Below are positions 53,842 to 61,605 of a stretch of 64,000 nt of DNA, in pieces. The stretch covers positions 62,001 to 126,000 of the forward strand of contig JADJZF010000003.1 of the NCBI GenBank assembly GCA_016719395.1. The letters run 5' to 3'. The first letter of the stretch is position 1. Every line of letters begins with the position of its first letter. The notes below the pieces were generated by a model that saw only the letters and a list, made by a program, of their open reading frames with translations, was not told where the DNA came from and did not search any database. The stretch is from Candidatus Amarobacter glycogenicus. GTDB taxonomy: Bacteria > Chloroflexota > Dehalococcoidia > Tepidiformales > Tepidiformaceae. The position numbers and the translations under genes are program-made.

Positions 53842-54351
53842 TCAGCGCGCGATCGGCACGCCGGGGTCCTTCTCCAGGTCCAGGACGACAGCTACTTCCT
53901 TGCAGTTCGTGAAGAACGGGCAGCGGACGCATTCGTTCCACACCTTCTGTGGGAACTCCATCACGTTCGCCAGCCGGAAGCCCTGCTTCTCGAAGAAGCC
54001 TGGCTTGTAAGTCAGCGCGAAGACGCGGTCGAGGCCAAAGGCGCGGGCATCAACAAGGCAGTCTGCGACGATCCCGGCCCCGATCCCCCGGGCCTGGACA
54101 TTTTCGGCCACGGCGAGCGACCGCACTTCGGCGAGCTCGGCGCCCATGATGTGGAGCGAGCCGGTGCCGACGACTTCGCCGTCGAGGCGGGCGACCTTGA
54201 AATCGCGGATAGCTTCGTAGATTTCGCCGATCGGGCGATGCAACATGTCGCCTTTGTCGGCCCAGTAGGTGACGAGCGAATGGATGGCTTCGGCGTCGGA
54301 TAGCTTCGCCGGTTCGATACAGAGCACGCGGTCTTCTCCCTGGAGAGTCAT
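53842..54351 (-). CDS. argA: GNAT-type N-acetylglutamate synthase
   Basis: 169 residues from the ATG at 54351. GNAT fold with the acetyl-CoA loop NVQARGIGAGIVADCLVDAR and the strand VRSLAVAE. The C-terminal VWNECVRCPFFTNCKEVAVV, with three Cys, is typical of the short N-acetylglutamate synthases (S-NAGS) that start arginine synthesis. Assignment to glutamate as substrate is by family. The gene is divergent from the formyltransferase gene; between them are three copies of a 10-base motif. Confidence 0.75.
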   Translation of the reverse strand: MTLQGEDRVLCIEPAKLSDAEAIHSLVTYWADKGDMLHRPIGEIYEAIRDFKVARLDGEVVGTGSLHIMGAELAEVRSLAVAENVQARGIGAGIVADCLVDARAFGLDRVFALTYKPGFFEKQGFRLANVMEFPQKVWNECVRCPFFTNCKEVAVVLDLEKDPGVPIAR

Positions 54352-54472
54352 GGTCGATGAGGGGGGAATCAGGCGTTGCGCCGGCGAACGGGGGCGACGT
54401 GCGTGACGTCGCCCGGGCAAACCTCATGGACCGCATGTGCGTGCATTCGCCCAGTGTAGCGGGCGGGAGCGC

Positions 54473-54543
54473 AAAGTCGAAAGCCGGACGACGTCGCCGG
54501 GCGCCGAGGTGTTTCGACTTTCCCGCCGAGTCTTTTCGACTTT
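54473..54543. promoter_or_regulatory. Three copies of TTTCGACTTT between divergent genes
   Basis: AAAGTCGAAA at 54473-54482 (inverted), TTTCGACTTT at 54512-54521 and at 54534-54543. The first and third extend to an 11-base inverted repeat. Located between argA-like and formyltransferase start codons, so a shared operator is possible. The remainder of 54352-54615 shows no gene. Confidence 0.45.
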
Positions 54544-54615
54544 GGATGCGTTACGTCCACCTGCGCCACCGCACGGGTAGACGAGGCGTTACCCTTTCCG
54601 GCCGGAGGGTTCGGC

Positions 54616-55530
54616 ATGCGCGTCTCACTCATGGGCCAGGCCGCGTTCGGCGAAGCGGTCTTCAAGAAGCTGCTCGATGACAACGTGGATGTGGTTGGTG
54701 TCAGTGCCCCGGCGCCGGTGGGCGAGCGCAAGGACCCGCTGTGGGCTGCCGCGGAAGCTGCGGGGCTGCCGGTCATCGATACACCGTCGCTGAAGGAACC
54801 TGCGGGGCAAGGCCCATGGCGAGCGTTGAACGCGGACCTGAGCGTGATGGCGTTCGTCACCGAGATCATCCCGAACGATGTGCTGCACTACCCCGCCCTG
54901 GGGACGATCCAGTACCACCCGAGCTTGCTGCCGCTGCATCGCGGGTCATCGGCGATCAACTGGGCGATCATCAACGGCGACCGTGAGACGGGGCTCACGA
55001 TCTTCTGGCCCGACCAGGGGATCGACACGGGGGCCATCCTCCTCCAGAAGAGCTGTCCCATCGGCCCCGATGACACGGTCGGGAGTATCTACTTCAACCA
55101 CCTGTTTCCTATGGGTGTGGATGCTCTGGCCGAATCGGTCCAGCTTGTGGCCGAAGGCAAGGCGCCGCGCATCGGCCAGGACCACGCGCTCTCCACATAC
55201 GAGCCGCCGTGTGGCGAAGGCCACGCGCGCATCCGCTGGTACAAACCGGCCGAAGTGATCCACCGGCTCATCCGGGGGTGCAACCCTGCGCCGGGGGCCG
55301 TAGCGACCTACAACGACTCGGAGTTCAAAATCTTCGATTGCCGCCTGACCGGCTCCCAGGAGGCGGGGATGCCGGGCCGCATCCTGAAGGTGAAGGACGA
55401 CTACTTCGACGTGCGCCTCAACGGCGGCGTCCTCCGCGTCTCCCGCGTGCAGCCGAAAGGCGGCAAGAAGGTCGCAGCCGGCGAGTGGGCGAAGGAAGTT
55501 GGGCTGGCGGTGGGCGCGAAGCTGGGGTAG
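54616..55530 (+). CDS. Formyltransferase family protein (Fmt / formyl-THF dehydrogenase N-domain-like)
   Basis: 304 residues. MRVSLMGQAAFGEAVFKKLL opens the Rossmann-like domain; the folate-binding loop PSLLPLHRGSSAINWAIING and the catalytic Asp in QGIDTGAILLQK are intact. The C-terminal barrel (NPAPGAVATYNDSEFKIFDC) resembles Fmt. It is closest in style to the formyltransferase half of 10-formyl-THF dehydrogenase, so it may act as a formyl-THF hydrolase or transfer formyl to a metabolite. GGAGGG precedes the ATG. Confidence 0.8.
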   Translation: MRVSLMGQAAFGEAVFKKLLDDNVDVVGVSAPAPVGERKDPLWAAAEAAGLPVIDTPSLKEPAGQGPWRALNADLSVMAFVTEIIPNDVLHYPALGTIQYHPSLLPLHRGSSAINWAIINGDRETGLTIFWPDQGIDTGAILLQKSCPIGPDDTVGSIYFNHLFPMGVDALAESVQLVAEGKAPRIGQDHALSTYEPPCGEGHARIRWYKPAEVIHRLIRGCNPAPGAVATYNDSEFKIFDCRLTGSQEAGMPGRILKVKDDYFDVRLNGGVLRVSRVQPKGGKKVAAGEWAKEVGLAVGAKLG

Positions 55531-55581
55531 GCGAATCGGACCTTGCGGGCGCACTGCGGGCATTGGCCGCCCTCGCGTCCG

Positions 55582-55644
55582 CCCAAGGGCGGCAAGAAGA
55601 TGAGCGCAGGCGAATGGGCGAAGGAGGCCGGGGTTGGCGGCTGG
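55582..55644 (+). pseudogene. Tandem duplicate of the formyltransferase 3' tail
   Basis: PKGGKKMSAGEWAKEAG here repeats PKGGKKVAAGEWAKEVG at 55453-55515 with about 80 percent identical bases. It follows the stop of the formyltransferase by 51 bases and lacks anything else of the gene, so it is a decayed partial duplication. The context 55531-55669 otherwise holds no recognisable gene. Confidence 0.65.
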
Positions 55645-55669
55645 GACGCGGTTCCCGGTGGGAGCACAG

Positions 55670-56368
55670 CTACGGCGCAAACCTTTCCCAGGCCGGGAAC
55701 AAGCCGGCGCGGGCCTCTGGAGTGGGCTCAAGGAACTCGCCGCTGTAGATGTAGTTGGTCATCAATCCTGTGAGCCGCCAGACGTCGCCATCCAGTGTCC
55801 AGTACGTGCCGAAGGACACGCGGATTGTGCTTGCTCCACCGAACCCCGGCGGACTGTTGATGATGGCGGTGATGATAGCGACATGTCGCTGGGGCTGACT
55901 GTTCAGAGCGAAGACCTGAATCGTTCCAGTTCCGTATGGGTCCGAAAGGTCGCGTCGAACTGCCGTACTGAGGTAGCGCAGTTGTTCTACCACTTGGGTC
56001 ACTGGCACGACTCCACCCTCAGATCTCCATCGACCGATAGAAAAACCCTCGAAGGTGTCGCCGACCACGAAGCACTCCGGCCCGCCGATATGCGGAGGCA
56101 CGTCGGCTTCAGTGCATGTGATCGTTCGCGTCCGGAGCCGCTCGATCAGCATTTGCACGTCGCCCACTCTTAGGGAGGCGTCTAGGTCCTGGCTAAAGAC
56201 CCAGAACGGGTCCTCGGGATGCCTGTTCCCCGGTGCGGCTGCCAACGGTGTGGGGGATCCAGGACTCGTCTCGCCGGACGGGGGCGGGACATCCGTTGTA
56301 GAGGCTCTGTCGCAAGCGATGAACACGACGGTGAGCCCCAGGACGACGGCAGCGGTGAGCCCGCGCAT
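55670..56368 (-). CDS. Predicted lipoprotein of unknown function
   Basis: 232 residues from the ATG at 56368. Signal peptide MRGLTAAVVLGLTVVFIAC with lipobox Cys at residue 19, then a Pro/Ser/Thr linker, and a globular domain containing TITCTEADVPPHIGGPECFV (two Cys) and ISIGRWRSEGG-like turn. No family named. Last gene of a five-gene minus-strand operon; starts 2 bases after the stop of the M23-like gene. Confidence 0.7.
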   Translation of the reverse strand: MRGLTAAVVLGLTVVFIACDRASTTDVPPPSGETSPGSPTPLAAAPGNRHPEDPFWVFSQDLDASLRVGDVQMLIERLRTRTITCTEADVPPHIGGPECFVVGDTFEGFSIGRWRSEGGVVPVTQVVEQLRYLSTAVRRDLSDPYGTGTIQVFALNSQPQRHVAIITAIINSPPGFGGASTIRVSFGTYWTLDGDVWRLTGLMTNYIYSGEFLEPTPEARAGLFPAWERFAP

Positions 56369-56370
56369 GA

Positions 56371-56971
56371 TCAGCCTATTGCGACCTGCCACTTGTAGAC
56401 CCAAGAGGACGAGTCGCCGGCGTACATCTGCTTTCCACAGTACAGGTTGGGATTCACCGAGGAAACGGGCGAGTCATTGCGAAGCTCAAAGTGGCTGTGG
56501 GCACCCTGGTAGCAGCAGTTGCACGGATCGCAATTGTCGTCATTCAACGACCACTTCGCAGCAGGGATTGTAGCATACTCCGCACGGGCAAGAACTCGGC
56601 ACCGTCCCCAGTGTCACCGACGAACCGTTGTAGTTCGGCCAAGACTCGGCTGCTCGGTTCGCGACGTGACCGTAGTAGACCGCGCCGAATTTCGCCCAGT
56701 ACGGCGTGCCCTCCGCAGAGTACAGCTCAACGTAGACACCGTCCGACCACGGCGAGCCATATCCGGAACACAAGGACCAATGGCCGATGTGAATGCTCTT
56801 CACGTTGCTGGACGCTTTGAAAATCAGAGAGCCGCCGCCTCCGCCGCCGATGTCAATCGGGCTGACGTTTCCGTAGTTGCGAGGGTGATAGCCGTCCCCG
56901 CAGTAGTAGTCGAGCGCCGTGATTTGACCCGAGACGGGGGCATACACATAGAAGTTGTCATAAATCGTCAT
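56371..56971 (-). CDS. Cys-rich M23-like (LytM) domain protein, one frameshift
   Basis: About 200 residues after repair. Start at 56971 (MTIYDNFYVYAPVSGQITAL) follows CAGGAG. The N-terminal part has the M23 beta-sheet features (YAPVSGQIT, FGAVYYGHV). The frame breaks near 56557 after NPCCEVVV; one base change restores NDDNCDPCNCCYQGAHSHFE, where GAHSHFELR is the M23 HxH motif, ending KWQVAIG at 56371. The first ligand motif HxxxD is unclear (NVSPIDIG), so catalysis is doubtful. About twelve Cys, several in CPCGVC and CNCC, suggest disulfides or metal. No signal peptide visible. Confidence 0.6.
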
Positions 56972-57008
56972 CGAAAGCTCCTGAACAACGGATTCGACTT
57001 CTCTCGTA

Positions 57009-57663
57009 TCAGGCGGGAGACAGTGCCCCTGCCAAGGCAAGAGCCTCTGACTCGGACGGATTGTTTTCGATGCGCAACTGATAGGCTTCCCGTCTCGTCC
57101 ATTGGACGACGAATCCAACGGCGCTTTTTGACATTAGCCCCGGCCCCGGAAGGCCCGGGACCTTGACGGGTGGGTAGCTCACGCCATCCAAGTTCGTAGG
57201 CCAAACAGGGAACGGCCGCAAGAACACTTCCGTCGCCGTCACTTCTACCGTTCGACCCCAAGTTCCCGACCTTGCGTCGTGAGCGTCGTAGCCGACCGCA
57301 ACGAGCACCACTTGACCAGCCCGGTTTCGGACCACCTGGACCGGCCCGCTGGGGCGCACCGCCTGGGGCGCAGGCTCTATCACGTAGAAGTCAAACCCAG
57401 TGTCCTTCCGCGCGTCAGAAGAGTGCGTGAACGTGCGGCCGTTCACGTTGGAGTTCGGGCCCTCGAGCACCGGCAACACCCCGCTCAAAACGACGTCGGC
57501 GGGAAGGGAGGTGTCGGCGGAAGGCAAGATAAGGAAATCCCCGTGGCGCTCGAACTTCGTCTCTTGGGCGAAGATCCGGGAAACCAGTAGCTGAGGAACT
57601 GCCCCAATCGCTGCGAGCAGGGCTCCCCTTCAGCCCCCCCCGGCGAGTTCGTCGAAAATTCAT
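57009..57663 (-). CDS. Tat-exported protein of unknown function, one frameshift
   Basis: About 217 residues after repair. The start at 57663 gives MNFRRTRRGGLKG; dropping one base from the G4 run at 57625-57628 continues to ALLAAIGAVPQLLVSRIFAQ, a twin-arginine signal peptide ending near IFAQ-ETKFE. The mature part (VLPVLEGPNSNVNGRTFTHS, GPVQVVRNRAGQVVLVAVGY) is beta-rich and unknown. Without the correction a start at 57527 is forced, losing the signal. Between the MauE-like and M23-like genes. Confidence 0.65.
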
Positions 57664-57664
57664 T

Positions 57665-58241
57665 TCAAGACCCAGTCTTGTGCGCCGGGGAAACCGAGAG
57701 CGTGAGATCAGGAGCCCACTTTTCTCGGCGTCTGTGCAGCTCAAGAACCGCGAACGAATTCTGCAAAGAGCCGGCGGACTGTTTTCCGAGCGTGCGTGAC
57801 TGCGAAGAGGAACGAGAGGCGACTCCCGCCGGCGGCCAAGAACGTCCAAGAACTTCGTTCCGGCACGGCCCGGCTGAAGCATCACCACAGCGAGAATCAG
57901 TACACCGCCAGCGAGCATCGCCAGATGCCAGGGCAGCGGAACCTTTTCTGCGCCCGGGAGACACCCGCAATTGGCTCGTGGTCTTTGAATGGCCAAAGCC
58001 AGGCCCAGGACAGTCAGCAGTCCAACACCCAGAGCCGCGGCGACGGCGCGCTCGATCCCGAACAGCACGCAACCATAGCCTCCAGTCCGGGTACTACCGG
58101 GACCGCCAACTGGCGAGTGAAGCGCGGCAACTTCTCGTAGCTGTTCACCGTCCGTTTGAATCGTTGAAGGTCCAATACCTTCGTCGTCCCCGCGACGAGC
58201 AAGGCGGAAGCGATCACCGAAAGCAGCAGGACGATCAACAT
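57665..58241 (-). CDS. MauE/DoxX-like membrane protein, frameshifted
   Basis: Start at 58241 (MLIVLLLSVIASALLVAGTT) gives span 1 and KVLDLQRFKRTVNSYEKLPR. After VVPGLEAMVAC the frame changes near 58070; the next frame continues LFGIERAVAAALGVGLLTVL, then NCGCLPGAEKVPLPWHLAML and a fourth span. The four spans and the C-x-C before span 4 match MauE, an electron-transfer or disulfide-maturation partner in methylamine dehydrogenase and other systems. The C-terminus is uncertain; a stop at 57665 is 1 base before the Tat protein start. Expected role: redox of extracytoplasmic cysteines. Confidence 0.6.
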
Positions 58242-58311
58242 GGCGAACTCGCCACCTCGAGCAGAACTGGCGCGAGTATCCAACGAGCACGACGCTCGGG
58301 CGTTGATCTCC

Positions 58312-58626
58312 CTATGCGAGTTTCCGGTCGTTTTCGATCATCTCCTTCACCAGCGGGATGCAGCAGGCGAAGTGCTCGCCGGCCCAGGTCCGCAGCTTCT
58401 CCCGTTCCTGCGGGATGTCGGTTAGGTCGAACACCTTATGGCACAGGTCGGCGACGTGCCGCCGGACCGTCGCTGCGGTCACCTGCATCAGGATGGCTGC
58501 CTCCTCGTTCCGGTATCCCTGGAACAACAACGCCAGGACCCTCGATTCGGTTCCTGTTAGCGCCCGGTGGTGACGATCAAGGATCTCGCTCCACAGGTGT
58601 TTGGGTTCGATGGCTGATTGAAACAC
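58312..58626 (-). CDS. LuxR-type helix-turn-helix regulator, short
   Basis: 104 residues from a GTG at 58626 after GGAG. The DNA-binding domain is LTGTESRVLALLFQGYRNEE followed by ILMQVTAATVRRHVADLCHK, the LuxR/FixJ four-helix domain. No receiver or sensor domain precedes it; about 35 further residues (EREKLRTWAGEHFACCIPLV) follow and contain a CC pair. Probably regulates the operon it heads: mauE, Tat protein, M23-like and lipoprotein genes follow on the same strand. A longer upstream open frame is low-complexity and not genic. Confidence 0.65.
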   Translation of the reverse strand: MFQSAIEPKHLWSEILDRHHRALTGTESRVLALLFQGYRNEEAAILMQVTAATVRRHVADLCHKVFDLTDIPQEREKLRTWAGEHFACCIPLVKEMIENDRKLA

Positions 58627-58638
58627 GCAAACACTCCG

Positions 58639-58702
58639 CCCCCCCCCCCGCATCCGCGGGCACCGCCCCCGGGCCCGCCATCCGCGGGCACCGCCATCCG
58701 CG
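58639..58702. repeat. C10 tract and 16-base repeat upstream of the luxR-type gene
   Basis: A run of ten C (58639-58648), then ATCCGCGGGCACCGCC at 58651-58666 and again at 58679-58694, followed by a partial copy ATCCGCGG to 58702. The rest of 58703-58865 holds no recognised element. Confidence 0.7.
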
Positions 58703-58865
58703 GCCCCAAGGGTCGGGGTAAGGAATACCACATTCAGCCGACGCGATACAAGGCATTTCGGGAGCCGCGTAGCCATCGCCAACCTTCGGCCTTTCCCGTA
58801 CCCTTCTCCCCGCAACGCGGCGGCGCGCCGCACCCAAGCCACACCACACCTGGAGCACACCCAAA

Positions 58866-60109
58866 ATGTCTGAAGCCTGGATCATCGATGCCGTCCGGTC
58901 GCCGCGGGGAGGCGGGAAGCAGGAGTCGGCAAACTCAGCCACATCCACCCCCAGCGCATCCTTGCCCAGTGCCTCAACGCACTCCAGGAGCACGCCGGGT
59001 TCGACCCCGCCGACGTGGAAGACGTCATCATGGGGAACAACTCCGGGGTCGGCGACCACTCGATGGACATCGCCCGCATGGCCACCCTCGATGCCGGCTG
59101 GCCGACCTCCGTCCCCGGCGTGACGCTCCACCGTTTCTGCGGTTCGGGCCAGCAGGCGGTGAACGTCGCCGCGATGAGCATCCTCTCGGGCCAGCAGGAC
59201 CTGGTTGTGGCGGGCGGCGTGGAATCGATGTCGCGCCCGGCGCCGATGAGCGTCGACGGGTTCACGGCGAACAACGCCCACCTCTACGCGCAGTACCCGC
59301 TCATCCCCCAGGGCATCTCGGCCGACCTTATCGCCACGATTGAGGGCTTCTCCCGTGAGGACTGCGACAGGCTGGCCGTGGAAAGCCAGCGCCGCGCCGC
59401 GGCTGCGATCGACGCCGGCCGCTTCAAGCGCAGCGTGGTGCCGATCTATAACGACGACGGCACACTGGCCCTGGACCACGACGAGCACCCCCGCCCCGGC
59501 ACGACGCTGGAGAGCCTGGCCGGGCTGAACCCATCGTTCGCGAAAATGGGCATCATGGTCCCGCCGAACGACACCCGCACCTATGACGACATCTGCAAAG
59601 CCGTCTACCCGCAGGTGAAGGAGATGATCCACGTCCACCACGCGGGCAACTCCTCCGGCGTGGTGGATGGGGCGAGCGCGCTGGTTCTGGCCTCGCCGGA
59701 GTACGCGAGGGCCCACGGGTTGAAGCCGCGCGCGCGGATCATCCAGACCGCCACAGCAGGGGCGGAACCGGTGATCATGCTCACCGCGCCGGCGCCGGCT
59801 TCGCAGATGGCGCTGAAGAAGGCCGGCATGCGCAAGGAAGACATCGACATCATCGAAGTGAACGAGGCTTTCGCCGCGGTCGTCCTCAAGTTCCAGCGCG
59901 AGATGGGCATCGACAACTCGATTTGCAACGTGAACGGCGGTGCGATGGCGCTCGGCCACCCGATCGGCGCGACCGGCGGCATGCTCATTGGCACGGCAAT
60001 CGACGAACTGGAGCGCAGCAACAAGTCGACCGCGCTGATCACGATGTGCACCGGCGGCGGCATGGCCACCGCAACGATCATCGAGCGGGGTGTTACCACG
60101 AGGTCGTAG
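58866..60109 (+). CDS. Acetyl-CoA acetyltransferase (thiolase), one frameshift near the start
   Basis: Condenses or cleaves acyl-CoA. The N-terminus MSEAWIIDAVRSPRGGGKQ is in one frame; the rest, GVGKLSHIHPQRILAQCLNA then EDVIMGNNSG, in another. Adding one G at 58922-58923 joins them. Catalytic Cys in LHRFCGSGQQAV, His in MALGHPIGATGG and second Cys in TMCTGGGMA are all present. Uncorrected, the body begins at about 59015. Fatty-acid or ring-degradation role fits the CoA-transferases at 8-10 kb, but it is monocistronic here. Confidence 0.9.
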
Positions 60110-60146
60110 GTCGTTCGTCGAGAGTCGTGGGGGGGCGAGGACCCCC

Positions 60147-60180
60147 GGGCCCCTCCGATTGGCCGGAGCCCCCTTTCTTT
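60147..60180 (+). terminator. Probable terminator after thiolase
   Basis: CTCCG (60153-60157) pairs with CGGAG (60164-60168), extended by GGG/CCC across a bulge, followed by TTTCTTT. Lies between the thiolase stop and the convergent fumC stop at 60202. Confidence 0.5.
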
Positions 60181-60201
60181 GAAAGTTCCGTGTTCCAACC
60201 G

Positions 60202-61596
<1,395 letters not shown>

Positions 61597-61605
61597 GGTC
61601 GGAGT

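Noticed and set aside
58651..58702. CRISPR-like repeats
   Set aside because: Only two and a half short copies without regular spacers or cas genes.
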